Part shown: piece by piece, positions 53,053 to 61,956 of the stretch
Numbering within the stretch: position 1 is the first letter of the stretch
Layout: every line of letters starts with the position of its first letter
DNA from: an uncultured Caldilineaceae bacterium
GTDB lineage: Bacteria > Chloroflexota > Anaerolineae > Caldilineales > Caldilineaceae
NCBI GenBank assembly: GCA_951812725.1
Contig: OX638330.1
Span: forward strand, 3,100,001 to 3,164,000
Reading direction: 5' to 3'
Length of the DNA stretch: 64,000 nt
The notes under the pieces: model-generated
The model's database searches: none
What the model saw: the letters and a program-made list of their open reading frames with translations, nothing else
Told to the model about the DNA's origin: nothing
Made by a program: the position numbers and the translations under genes

Positions 53053-53985
53053 GTGTTAGAGTCGGTCCGGGAAAGCAGGATCGTACGCCGCAAGCTGATG
53101 TGGGGACTCTTTTTTATCTCCCCTTGGCTCATCGGCTTGATATGTTTTACCGCCTATCCGATCGGCGCTTCTTTGGTCTTTAGTATGACCGACTACGACA
53201 TCATGTCGCCGCCGAAATGGGTGGGTCTCGAAAACTACGTCGACATGCTCTTCGACGACGCTCTGTTTTCCAGGAGCCTCTCCAATACAATCATCTTTGC
53301 CCTGCTGAGCGTACCCACGTCGATTGCTGTTGGTTTCGGGCTTGCCCTTCTCCTCAATCAGAAGGTGCTGGGAGAGTCGGTTTTTCGCACCATCATTTTC
53401 GTTCCTACGCTGGTGCCTAGCGTGGCGCTGGCCATCATGTGGCTATGGCTATTCAACCCCCAGTTTGGCGTCGTAAACGGGCTGCTGTGGGAGCTTTTCG
53501 GCATCAACGGGCCTGGCTGGCTCACCGATGAAGACTGGTCCAAACCCACTCTTCTGCTCATGTCGCTATGGACCGTTGGCTATGGAGTAGTCATATTTCT
53601 GGCGGGCTTGCAGGATATTCCCCAGTCGCTCTATGAAGCTGCCGAGATCGACGGCGCCGGCGTTGGCCAAAAAACGCGCCATGTGACGATACCACTGCTC
53701 ACCCCGGTTATTTTCTTCCAGCTTGTCATTTCGATCATTGCGATTTTCCAGATATTCACAGCTCCTCACGTCATGACAGGAGGCAGTGGACAGCCGGCCA
53801 AGTCGCTGCTTTTCTACGTGATGTATCTTTATCGTCAAGCCTTTGTTTATATGAGAATGGGCCATGCCAGCGGAATGGCCTGGATACTGTTTCTGATTAT
53901 TCTCGCCTGTACTTTGGTCATCTTTCGCACTTCTGGATGGGTTCATTACAGCGGCGGCGAGAAAGGGACGACGACAGATACCTAA
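53053..53985 (+). CDS. Sugar ABC transporter permease (MalF/UgpA type)
   Basis: A 310-residue permease with the coupling loop EAAEIDGAGVGQKT followed by VTIPLL and six predicted membrane segments. The start is GTG 53053, preceded by AAGGAAAGG. It partners with 54061-54927, from which it is separated by 75 bases and not overlapping, unlike in operons 1 and 2. Confidence 0.93.
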   Translation: MLESVRESRIVRRKLMWGLFFISPWLIGLICFTAYPIGASLVFSMTDYDIMSPPKWVGLENYVDMLFDDALFSRSLSNTIIFALLSVPTSIAVGFGLALLLNQKVLGESVFRTIIFVPTLVPSVALAIMWLWLFNPQFGVVNGLLWELFGINGPGWLTDEDWSKPTLLLMSLWTVGYGVVIFLAGLQDIPQSLYEAAEIDGAGVGQKTRHVTIPLLTPVIFFQLVISIIAIFQIFTAPHVMTGGSGQPAKSLLFYVMYLYRQAFVYMRMGHASGMAWILFLIILACTLVIFRTSGWVHYSGGEKGTTTDT

Positions 53986-54060
53986 CGCGCCGGCGCCAAA
54001 TCAGGAGGCCACCCGGTCAAGTCCCGCCGCCGCGCAGGGCTGCAACCAACCCACATTGCC

Positions 54061-54927
54061 ATGTTATCAAAAACGGACACGTCCGCGCTTGAAACGAATT
54101 GGACCCTCTTGTTCACGCGTTTCCTCTTGCTTGCCATCCTCCTGACCATATCGGTCATGTTCATTCTTCCCTTTTTCTGGATGCTCATGACTTCGTTGAA
54201 GGCGCCCGTGGAGTTGATGAAATGGCCGCCCGGCTGGTTTCCCGACACATTCCGCTGGCAAAACTACGAGGCGGCCGTGACATACATTCCGTTCTTTCGC
54301 TACGTAGGCAACACGATGGTGATCACGCTCGGCTCTATCGTTGGCGTACTGATCTCTTGTCCAATGGTAGCGTATGGATTCTCGCATATCAACTGGCCGG
54401 GGCGGGATGTCCTCTTCGTAGTGATGCTGATGACCATTATGATCCCATTCCCGGTTACAATGCTTCCGCTCTATGTGCTTTTCGCCAGAATCGGTTGGAT
54501 AAACACCTATCTGCCTCTCGTATTGCCGCTCTTCTTTGGAGTTCCCTTCTACATATTCCTGCTGCGGCAGTTCTTCATGACGATTCCTGGTGAGTTGACC
54601 GACGCCGCCCGAATCGACGGGGCATCCGAGCCGCGTATTTACTTGCAACTGATCCTGCCTCTGACGAAGCCGGCACTGGCAACCGTTGTCCTCTTCCAGT
54701 TTCTGAGCAGTTGGTCGGACTTCCTTGGACCACTGCTCTACTTGAGAGATAGTGATATGTTCACGATTGCTGTCGGGCTGCAGATGTTCCATTCCGAGTA
54801 CGATACTGAGTTCCATCTGTTGATGGCAGCCTCGACCGCACTTACAGTACCCATCATTGTTATCTTCTATCTGGTACAGCGCACCTTCATACAGGGCATT
54901 ACCTTGACTGGGCTACAAGGAACCTGA
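54061..54927 (+). CDS. Sugar ABC transporter permease (MalG/UgpE type)
   Basis: A 288-residue permease. The coupling loop is DAARIDGASEPRIY followed by LILPLTKP, and the tail FIQGITLTGLQG is the MalG type. ATG 54061 has no good ribosome site, so translation may depend on the partner gene. It ends 31 bases before MITE copy 5. As in operons 1 and 2, a shared ATPase encoded elsewhere is needed. Confidence 0.92.
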   Translation: MLSKTDTSALETNWTLLFTRFLLLAILLTISVMFILPFFWMLMTSLKAPVELMKWPPGWFPDTFRWQNYEAAVTYIPFFRYVGNTMVITLGSIVGVLISCPMVAYGFSHINWPGRDVLFVVMLMTIMIPFPVTMLPLYVLFARIGWINTYLPLVLPLFFGVPFYIFLLRQFFMTIPGELTDAARIDGASEPRIYLQLILPLTKPALATVVLFQFLSSWSDFLGPLLYLRDSDMFTIAVGLQMFHSEYDTEFHLLMAASTALTVPIIVIFYLVQRTFIQGITLTGLQGT

Positions 54928-54958
54928 TCTGCCCTCGATTTGAATTCTTGCTTTATTC

Positions 54959-55273
54959 GTAACTACTAAGCCATTTACAGTGCCTGTCTTGACCAGCCCT
55001 TTATCCCTGCCGCCATTCGGGCTTTGTGATGGCGTATTCGGTTGGCAACCGCCAAGTTGGTTGGGGCGCACTGTCGGCATGCCACGATGGTGGGAAAGAA
55101 CCAGCACGGTGGGTAGCCAGAGGGGGGCGTTGCGGGGGCGCAGCCCCTGCACAAGGGAGGGCCGAAGGCCCGACCGCCCATATGCAAAGAAATAGTATAG
55201 AAGAGTGAGGAGAGAGTAAACAGCTCCACTCGCCTCATTCAGGATCGCAAAATAGTTGTGGCTGCGTAGTTTC
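54959..55273 (+). mobile_element. MITE-like element, copy 5, with perfect 8-bp target duplication
   Basis: A 315-bp element (subfamily B, like copy 2) bounded by GTAACTACTAAGCC (54959-54972) and GGCTGCGTAGTTTC (55260-55273). The octamer CTTTATTC directly flanks both sides (54951-54958 and 55274-55281). The core hairpins match copies 1 and 3. It lies between sugar operon 3 and the PhyH gene; the rest of the 54928-55410 gap has no gene. Confidence 0.93.
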
Positions 55274-55410
55274 CTTTATTCTCAAGTGCGTGTAGTTTAG
55301 GAGGAACCAAGGCAACTCCCTGTCGGTTGCGCTTCCCCCAAACCTGACATTTTGCCTGCGCATCATTTCCAGAGATAGATTGGCCGAACACGGCAGGAGG
55401 AGGACCCAGG

Positions 55411-56226
55411 ATGAAGGTTGAAGAGATCGCGTTGGCCCGAAAAAAGTATCAGGACGATGGCTTCCTGGTCTGCCCGGACCCGCTGCTCCCGCATGATCTG
55501 GTAGAAGAGGCCGCAGCTGGTATGGACGAATTGAGGGCGGGAAGGTACGAAACGGGCATTCCGCCGCGCCCATCGTCCTGGAGCCCGGGAGACGATCCCA
55601 ATTCGCTTTGTAAAATTGAGATGCCGCAGATTGCCAGCCATGCCATTATGGACCTTGTGTCACACACGGCGTTGGGGGCAAAAGCGGCCGAGATCACGGG
55701 CGCCGAAGCGGTGCAGGTGTGGTGGGTGCAGATGCTCTATAAGCCGCCGATTGTCGCCGGACAGCAAGTGCGTACACACGTTGGCTGGCACCAGGACTAC
55801 AACTACTGGGGGATTTGGGAAGATGACAGCGAGTTGTTCACGGCCTGGGTCGCGCTGAGCGATGTCGCCCCTGATTGCGGCCCGATGAATTTTGTGGTCG
55901 GTTCCCACAAGTGGGGGTTGTCCACCAAGAGCGACTTCTTTTCTCAGGATTACGATGCCCTGCGCGACGCTATCCAGGCTGAGCAGAATCAGGAGTGGCA
56001 AGAGGAGCCTGCCATCTTGCCGCCGGGCAGTGCCAGCTTTCATCAAAAGCTGACATTTCACGGCAGCGCCCCCAACCTGTCCGCGCAGCCGCGTCGAAGT
56101 TTCGCTGTTCACATGCGCACGGAGAAGTCGCGTCCGAAGGATAATGTCCGCCAGGGGCTAACCACATTCATCGACGATCCACGCTACTGCCCCATAGTCT
56201 TCGGGGATGCCGGTGCGCTGAAGTAA
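55411..56226 (+). CDS. Phytanoyl-CoA dioxygenase (PhyH) family protein
   Basis: A 271-residue Fe(II)/2-oxoglutarate oxygenase. H127 and D129 (GWHQDYNYW) and a distal His in KLTFHGSAPN are the iron ligands, with Arg in the following QPRRSF segment for 2-oxoglutarate. AGGAGGAGGACCC precedes ATG 55411. It opens a cluster of plus-strand genes with a class III aminotransferase, a second PhyH, DUF4380, a GH5-like enzyme, ThuA and two aldo/keto reductases. It is not especially close to the other two PhyH proteins of the window. Confidence 0.92.
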   Translation: MKVEEIALARKKYQDDGFLVCPDPLLPHDLVEEAAAGMDELRAGRYETGIPPRPSSWSPGDDPNSLCKIEMPQIASHAIMDLVSHTALGAKAAEITGAEAVQVWWVQMLYKPPIVAGQQVRTHVGWHQDYNYWGIWEDDSELFTAWVALSDVAPDCGPMNFVVGSHKWGLSTKSDFFSQDYDALRDAIQAEQNQEWQEEPAILPPGSASFHQKLTFHGSAPNLSAQPRRSFAVHMRTEKSRPKDNVRQGLTTFIDDPRYCPIVFGDAGALK

Positions 56227-56294
56227 GCTGAAATAGATAGCGCCGCCTCCCTCCACATGGCTGCGACAGCACAACTCGATCTTCCTGATCAATG

Positions 56295-56300
56295 TATAAT
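56295..56300 (+). promoter_or_regulatory. Candidate -10 box for aminotransferase gene
   Basis: A perfect TATAAT lies 50 bases upstream of ATG 56351; no good -35 box is present at 17 bases, so this is tentative. Confidence 0.35.
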
Positions 56301-56350
56301 GAATACGTTCACAGATTGCCTTGCGTATTACTCAACAGGAGTATAAGGCT

Positions 56351-57559
56351 ATGCCCGTCAAACCATACAACATCCAACAGTCCAAGGCCCTGCTTGACCG
56401 CTCCGACGAGTTGATTGTGCGCGGATGCCAGGGGCACAAGCGCAGTCACGATATGCTGGAACTCGGCTATCCAGTCTTTACGCAGCGCGCTGCCGGCGCT
56501 CGCTTCTGGGACGTGGACGGTAATGAGTATCTGGACTATCTGATGGGCTTTGGCCCCATCCTGCTTGGCTACAACGACCCCGTCATCAATGCCGCGGTCC
56601 AGGCGCAGATGGAGGAGGGCACCATCTACAGCACAGCGCACCCCAAGGAGTTGGAGGTCGCGGAGATGCTGATCGATCTGATTCCCGCTGTGGAGATGCT
56701 CGGGTTCCTGATCGGGGGCAGTGCGGCCACGTCGGCGGCGGTGCGGCTTGCCAGGGCGTATACGGGCCGTGACAAGGTCATCCGCAGCGGTTACCACGGA
56801 TGGCACGACTGGTCACGCACCGAGGACGAGGGCGCGCCCTCCGTTATCGCGCCGCTTACGATTGAAGCTCCCTACGGCGATCTCGACGCTTTGGAGGACA
56901 TCTTCAAGCAGAACGACAACGAGGTTGCCTGCGTGATCATGGAGACGATCCGCGACAGCGGGCCGCCGGAAGGCTTCCTGCAAGGCTGTGTGGATATGGC
57001 CCATCAGTACGGCGCGCTCTGTATTTTTGACGAGGTCAAGGTCGGCTTTCGGGTGGCCTACGGCGGCGCAGGGGAATACTATGGCGTCACCCCTGATCTG
57101 ACGGCCTTTGCCAAGGCCTGCGCGAACGGATATCCCGGCAGTTTTATAGGCGGCCGCAAGGATATACTCGGCTCGCCGCAGTGTCAGTCCAGCTGGATGG
57201 CGGCAACGTTTCATTGCGATCTTCCCAGCCTGGTTGCCATTGAGACCGTCATCAAAGAGGTTAAACGGCGCGACGGCATTGCATACCAGTGGAAGATCGG
57301 CAACCGCCTGATCGAAGGCATTAATGCGGCATGCGAAGAGGGCGGGCTGGGCTACCGGTTGACCGGCACCGGGCCGATGCCTACACCGGTGATGGAGGAG
57401 GAGGACAAGGACCGCTGTATCGCGATGCTACAGGGGTGCCTTGCGCGCGGATACTACCTGCATCCCATGCACCCGATGTTTCTGACTCTCTCCCACACGG
57501 AGCAGGATATCGAGGACACGATCACTGCGGTGCAGGAGTCGATTGCGGATCTGGAGTGA
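56351..57559 (+). CDS. Class III aminotransferase (glutamate-1-semialdehyde aminomutase-like)
   Basis: A 402-residue fold-type I PLP enzyme. Key features are GGSAATSAAVRLAR (122-135) for cofactor phosphate, YHGWHDW (148-154), DEV (227-229) for the pyridine nitrogen, and the Schiff-base lysine K255 (AFAKACANGYP). It is nearest to GSA aminomutase-like proteins but is unlikely to be HemL, as it lacks heme-gene neighbours and sits between two dioxygenases. The frame opens ten codons earlier, but ATG 56351 with CAGGAG 9 bases upstream is chosen. It may transaminate an amino acid or sugar made by the flanking PhyH proteins. Confidence 0.9.
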   Translation: MPVKPYNIQQSKALLDRSDELIVRGCQGHKRSHDMLELGYPVFTQRAAGARFWDVDGNEYLDYLMGFGPILLGYNDPVINAAVQAQMEEGTIYSTAHPKELEVAEMLIDLIPAVEMLGFLIGGSAATSAAVRLARAYTGRDKVIRSGYHGWHDWSRTEDEGAPSVIAPLTIEAPYGDLDALEDIFKQNDNEVACVIMETIRDSGPPEGFLQGCVDMAHQYGALCIFDEVKVGFRVAYGGAGEYYGVTPDLTAFAKACANGYPGSFIGGRKDILGSPQCQSSWMAATFHCDLPSLVAIETVIKEVKRRDGIAYQWKIGNRLIEGINAACEEGGLGYRLTGTGPMPTPVMEEEDKDRCIAMLQGCLARGYYLHPMHPMFLTLSHTEQDIEDTITAVQESIADLE

Positions 57560-57647
57560 GGATTCAAGAGGCGGAACGGCTCAGAGGCAGCAGATGGTTA
57601 GTTTGCGTTGAGCGTTCCTACACAGAATGAACATAACAAACTGATCG

Positions 57648-58565
57648 ATGACGAAAGAGCGGATGAGCGAACGAATTGAAGTGCCCGTTGTGGTGAACCA
57701 GGGGCAGGTCGGATTCTATGTGGACAACGGCTATCTGGCCGTGCCCAACCTGTTAAACGCGGCTGAATTGGATGAATTGAAGCAGGACATAGTCAAAGTC
57801 GCCCGCGGTGGATATCCCAATTTGACTATTGAACCGGTGCCGCCAGAACTAAGCGATGAAGAGGTTCTTTCCAAGATTCTGGCTATCCACCAGCCGCATT
57901 ATGTTAGTCCGGTGATGGAGAAATACACGCGACACCCGAAGATCAGCGGCGTGCTCAGCCAGATAACGGGCGCGCATCTGGCGCACTGGTCGGGGAATGT
58001 GAAGTGCATGCAGTCGATGCTCTTTATCAAACCGCCTGGCTATCAGGGACAGTCCTGGCATCAGGACGAAAACTACATTCCCACTCGCGACCGCTCGTTG
58101 ATCGGCGCCTGGATTGCGATTGACGATGCCTACGTTGAGAACGGTTGCATGTGGGTGATCCCGGGTTCGCAGCGGCCGGGTTATCTTTACCCCACGCGCA
58201 GACACGGTAACCCGGGCGAATTCGACACGCACGACGACATGGCAACCGGGTTCGACGAATCGCCGCAGATTCCGGTCGAGGTCAAGGCCGGCAGTGTCGT
58301 CTTCTTCAACGGTTATCTGCTGCATCAGTCCTTGCTCAATCGCACGCAGGACTGCTATCGCCGTGTACTGGTCAGCCACTATCTGAGCAGCGAATCATTG
58401 CTGCCTTGGGTCAAGACTGCGGATGAGCAGCCAGTGGCGCGCGTTGACGTGCGGCGAGTTTTTCCGGTGGCGGGGGTTGATCCGTATGCATGGAAGGGTT
58501 ACGAAAAGAGTCCTGCAGCCGAAACACAGCTTTACATCCGCAAGGCGACCTTCGACGAAGACTGA
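57648..58565 (+). CDS. Phytanoyl-CoA dioxygenase (PhyH) family protein
   Basis: A 305-residue Fe(II)/2-oxoglutarate oxygenase, slightly longer than the others. Iron ligands are H138 and D140 (SWHQDENYI) and the distal His in GYLLHQSLLN (about 226); an Arg follows in the CYRRVLVSH strand. A C-terminal tail of about 50 residues ends in a basic segment. ATG 57648 is the first start; ATG 57663 is possible, with weak ribosome sites for both. It lies 88 bases after the aminotransferase gene and before the DUF4380 gene. Confidence 0.92.
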   Translation: MTKERMSERIEVPVVVNQGQVGFYVDNGYLAVPNLLNAAELDELKQDIVKVARGGYPNLTIEPVPPELSDEEVLSKILAIHQPHYVSPVMEKYTRHPKISGVLSQITGAHLAHWSGNVKCMQSMLFIKPPGYQGQSWHQDENYIPTRDRSLIGAWIAIDDAYVENGCMWVIPGSQRPGYLYPTRRHGNPGEFDTHDDMATGFDESPQIPVEVKAGSVVFFNGYLLHQSLLNRTQDCYRRVLVSHYLSSESLLPWVKTADEQPVARVDVRRVFPVAGVDPYAWKGYEKSPAAETQLYIRKATFDED

Positions 58566-58674
58566 GAGTCTCGAGTCGGGCAAACTTAGAGTAAATCGAG
58601 TCGAACTGCATCCCGGTAGAGAGTCCGAATTGCCCATCGCCCCACCTACGTCCTCAATCGGAGACTGAGAATCC

Positions 58675-59991
58675 ATGACCAAGCAGTCCCTGGCAGGTTC
58701 AAGCTGCCTAATTGAAGAGATTGATTTTGAAGGTTGGAAGGCCGTTAGCCTCAGCAACGGCCTGGTGAGCCTGGTGGCAGTGCCTGACGTTGGCGGCCGC
58801 ATCATGGCCTACAATCTGGGGGACTACCCCTACCTGTGGTTTGACCGCAACCTCGCCGGCAAACTCTTTTCGGCTGAAGAGAATATGGGCGACGGCAGCA
58901 TCGCGGCCTGGAAGAACTACGGCGGCGACAAGACCTGGCCGGCGCCGCAGGGCTGGGACCGCCCGGACCAGTGGCATGGCCCGCCTGACCCCGTGCTGGA
59001 TACGGGACCCTATACGCTGGAAACTGTGGACTCGTCGGCTTCAGCGGCCTCAATCCGCATGACGAGCCAGCCAGACCCGCGCACCGGCGTCCAGATCTCC
59101 CGCCAGGTCACGCTGCATGCCGGCGGCGGCCGCGTCGGTCTCCATCTTGAGATGACAAACGTCTCCGATCAGGAGCGCACCTGGGGCATTTGGGATATCG
59201 TGCAGGTGGATGCCACGCGCAGAGACGACAACGGACAGGAGACCCACAACGAAGAGGCTTGGCTTTACGTTCCCACCAACCCGGACAGCTGCTTCGCGGG
59301 CGGCTACAATGTCATGTTCGGCGACGAGGACAACCCTGAATGGCAGCCCGAAGTGCGCCCCAACCTCTTAGGCGTGCAATATCTGTACCAGCTCGGCAAG
59401 ATTGGCGTTGATTCGCCGTCAGGGTGGATCGCCTTCGTAAACCAGGCCTCGGACTACGCCTTCTGTCAGCGCTTTACCTATTACCCCGGCGAAGAGTATC
59501 CTGATGGCGGCGCCTCGGTCGAATGCTGGACAACCGGTCACGGGGAGCCAGTGGGCGGACTCGATTTCGGCAAGCTCAATCTCTTTCACGTGGAGGCGGA
59601 AATCCTGGGACCTCTTCGCAGAATGGCCCCGGGCGCAACACAGAGACTGGAGATTGACTGGTACGTCGCGCGCTGTCCCGGCCCGATCGTAAATGTGACG
59701 CATGCTGGCTGCGCCCATAGGCCCTTGGAAGCCGACTCAATCAGTTCTGGAATCCGCCTGACTGGAGTCTTCGGCCTCTTTCACCTGGGTAACGTGCAGC
59801 TGGTTTGGCTGGATGGCGATGAACGGACGTTGGCATCTGAAACGCTGGCCCTCGTCAATCCGCTCAACGTGCTGCGAGTCGACTGCGTTCGCCGGCCGCC
59901 GCCGGGCGCCAGGGTCGCGCAGTTGCTTCTATGCGACGCGCAGGGCGAGCCCATTTCGCCTCTCGACCGGTGCACTATCCCCACTTCATAG
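58675..59991 (+). CDS. DUF4380 family protein
   Basis: A 438-residue protein matching DUF4380 by its N-terminal half: VPDVGGRIMAYNLG (about 42-55), then NYGGDKTWPAPQGW (about 82-95). The family is structurally like galactose-mutarotase-type beta-sandwiches and is found near glycan-degradation genes. No signal peptide is seen. GGAGACTGAG precedes ATG 58675. The GH5-like gene begins 13 bases after its stop, after an AGGAGG, so they are probably co-expressed. A role as a sugar mutarotase or lyase-like enzyme is speculation. Confidence 0.8.
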   Translation: MTKQSLAGSSCLIEEIDFEGWKAVSLSNGLVSLVAVPDVGGRIMAYNLGDYPYLWFDRNLAGKLFSAEENMGDGSIAAWKNYGGDKTWPAPQGWDRPDQWHGPPDPVLDTGPYTLETVDSSASAASIRMTSQPDPRTGVQISRQVTLHAGGGRVGLHLEMTNVSDQERTWGIWDIVQVDATRRDDNGQETHNEEAWLYVPTNPDSCFAGGYNVMFGDEDNPEWQPEVRPNLLGVQYLYQLGKIGVDSPSGWIAFVNQASDYAFCQRFTYYPGEEYPDGGASVECWTTGHGEPVGGLDFGKLNLFHVEAEILGPLRRMAPGATQRLEIDWYVARCPGPIVNVTHAGCAHRPLEADSISSGIRLTGVFGLFHLGNVQLVWLDGDERTLASETLALVNPLNVLRVDCVRRPPPGARVAQLLLCDAQGEPISPLDRCTIPTS

Positions 59992-60004
59992 GAGGAACGA
60001 TCCT

Positions 60005-61225
60005 TTGGAGCTACTCAACCCTTACGCGCATCTGCGCGGTTTCAATTACACGCCCAGTACGGCTGTCAACGACATCTCCTTCTGGCGTGACTACGATGAA
60101 GGATTGGTTGAGCGAGAGCTTACTTATGCCCAGCGGCTGGGTCTGAACAGCGCCCGCCCATTCCTTGCTTACGTCGTTTATGAACACGATCCCAATAGTT
60201 TCTTGAACCGACTAACCCATTTTGTGCGTACGGCGCACGACCGCGGGATCAGCGTGATGCCGGTGGTGTGGGACTCCTGTTTCGACGACACGATGCCCAC
60301 AATCGGTTCGACGGAGAACAAGTGGATTCCTAATCCCGGCGTCCAACGGCTCGGGCCTGAATTCTGGCCGGCCGGTGAAGCATATTGCCGCGACCTGGTG
60401 CAGACCTTGGGGCCGGAGCCTGGCCTGACCATGTGGGACATTATGAACGAACCTATGATCACGAGCTGGGTAGGGGAAGAAGTCCCGCAGCGAGACGAAC
60501 GCATCAGCACAATCTGGAACTTCGTACATCATTTCTGTGGTGTGATGAAGGAACTCGACAGTGCGCATCCGATCACGGTTGGGGTGGCCAATGTGGCAAC
60601 GCTGGCGCATGTGGAGACGCATGTGGATGTGCTCTCTTACCATGATTATCTACCTACGCGCGCCGCGATTCGCGCCCAGATCGACGACGGCTTGCGCGTG
60701 GCGAAGGCCAACCAGAAGCCGATTTTCATCTCGGAACTGGCCTGTCTGGCGCGCGCCAACCCGTACGACGTTACGCTGGAGATTTGCCAGGAAGCAGGAA
60801 TTGGCTGGTATCTATGGGAGTTGATGATAGGCAAGAGCCGTTGGCGGGACATTCACGGCGTTGTCTATCCAGACGGAACGGTGCGGGATCCCAGCATTGT
60901 TGCGGCGATCCAGGGCTTTTTCCGCCGACGGGGACCGGACATGATCCCGCCTGCGGTTGACAAGGAGGGCGCCGCCACTCGGGTACTTGGCCAGGCAGAG
61001 GACTGGCTGGGCAAGGCTGACGGTGACTACGCGCAGGGTGTATCACTGCTTGAAACTATCGCCAACCTGCTGGAGACCGGCGAGCATGTGCCGATGAGTG
61101 ACCCTCCCAGCGCCAGGGTGCTGGCCCTGATCGAAGCCGAGGAGAGCCCTGTGAATCGCGCCGAACTGAACCGCCTGCTTGTCTTGTGGGGTGAAACATT
61201 GTCGGCGGCACTTGTCCGTGCATAG
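60005..61225 (+). CDS. GH5-like (clan A) glycoside hydrolase, cytoplasmic
   Basis: A 406-residue TIM-barrel protein. The start is TTG 60005, preceded by AGGAGG 9 bases upstream; the upstream frame to 59813 overlaps the DUF4380 gene and is rejected. GFNYTPS near residue 12 is the first strand. The acid/base Glu is E149 (MWDIMNEP, the clan A NEP motif), and the nucleophile is E244 (IFISELACLAR). No signal peptide, so it acts on an imported oligosaccharide. The C-terminal 90 residues are helical and outside the barrel. Cellulase-like, mannanase-like or GH39-type specificities are possible. Confidence 0.83.
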   Translation: MELLNPYAHLRGFNYTPSTAVNDISFWRDYDEGLVERELTYAQRLGLNSARPFLAYVVYEHDPNSFLNRLTHFVRTAHDRGISVMPVVWDSCFDDTMPTIGSTENKWIPNPGVQRLGPEFWPAGEAYCRDLVQTLGPEPGLTMWDIMNEPMITSWVGEEVPQRDERISTIWNFVHHFCGVMKELDSAHPITVGVANVATLAHVETHVDVLSYHDYLPTRAAIRAQIDDGLRVAKANQKPIFISELACLARANPYDVTLEICQEAGIGWYLWELMIGKSRWRDIHGVVYPDGTVRDPSIVAAIQGFFRRRGPDMIPPAVDKEGAATRVLGQAEDWLGKADGDYAQGVSLLETIANLLETGEHVPMSDPPSARVLALIEAEESPVNRAELNRLLVLWGETLSAALVRA

Positions 61226-61312
61226 GGATTGCCGCATTTCCCTGCATAGGACATGGTGTGAAACGCAAGGCGAAATACACATTGCGAAGTCGCGACCAAA
61301 AGGAATGTAAGA

Positions 61313-61942
61313 ATGCGAACTCTGGTTTTTTGCGATGACAGCGCCCACCCTGCCTCGCTGACGCGGGACGGCCTGGCGGCCCTTGGGCAACCTGGGCTGC
61401 AGTTCGATTGGGTTGAGGATCCCGCTGGGTGGAGCACAGATAGTTTGAACCAATATCCTCTCGTTATCTTCTCCAAAGCCAACAACCGCTCGCGGGCGGA
61501 CCATGAACCTTGGGCCAGCGAGGAGGCAGGACAGGCATTTGTCGACTATGTTGCCGGTGGCAGTGGTCTCCTTGTCCTACATTCGGGTACGGCTCTCTAC
61601 GACAACACGCCATCGTTTTGCCGCCTATTGGGAGGCGTTTTCACCGGCCACCCGGCGCAGTGCCCTGTAACTGTCGCGCCGCGCGCCGACCATCCTCTGA
61701 CGGCAGGAAGCGCGCCCTTCACACTGATGGACGAGCATTACATGATGGAGATGAACGATCCGAATGTGGACCTCTTTCTTCATAGCGAATCCGAACATGG
61801 CAGTCAACCGGCCGGCTGGACCCGCATCGAAGGAAAAGGGCGAGTCTGCGTACTCACTCCCGGCCACAACCCGGAAGTCTGGCGCCACCCCTCTTTCCAA
61901 GCTTTGCTGCGCAACAGCCTAGCGTGGTGCAGTCCGGCCTAA
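61313..61942 (+). CDS. ThuA-domain protein
   Basis: A 209-residue protein of the ThuA family (class I glutamine-amidotransferase-like fold without the catalytic Cys). GSGLLVLHSGTALYDN (about 81-96) corresponds to the nucleophile-elbow region, with the family pattern continuing through LMDEHYMM and the late GHNPEVWRHP. ThuA-type proteins are linked to trehalose and other disaccharide use, often beside Gfo/Idh enzymes. AAAAGGAATGTAAG precedes ATG 61313. The aldo/keto reductase gene follows 14 bases after its stop. Confidence 0.87.
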   Translation: MRTLVFCDDSAHPASLTRDGLAALGQPGLQFDWVEDPAGWSTDSLNQYPLVIFSKANNRSRADHEPWASEEAGQAFVDYVAGGSGLLVLHSGTALYDNTPSFCRLLGGVFTGHPAQCPVTVAPRADHPLTAGSAPFTLMDEHYMMEMNDPNVDLFLHSESEHGSQPAGWTRIEGKGRVCVLTPGHNPEVWRHPSFQALLRNSLAWCSPA

Positions 61943-61956
61943 GAAAGGATATAAAG

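Noticed and set aside
3272..55273. Repeats considered as CRISPR or phage attachment sites
   Set aside because: The units are about 300 bp long, separated by 10 kb or more, and have transposon-type ends with 8-bp duplications. There are no cas genes or integrases in the window.
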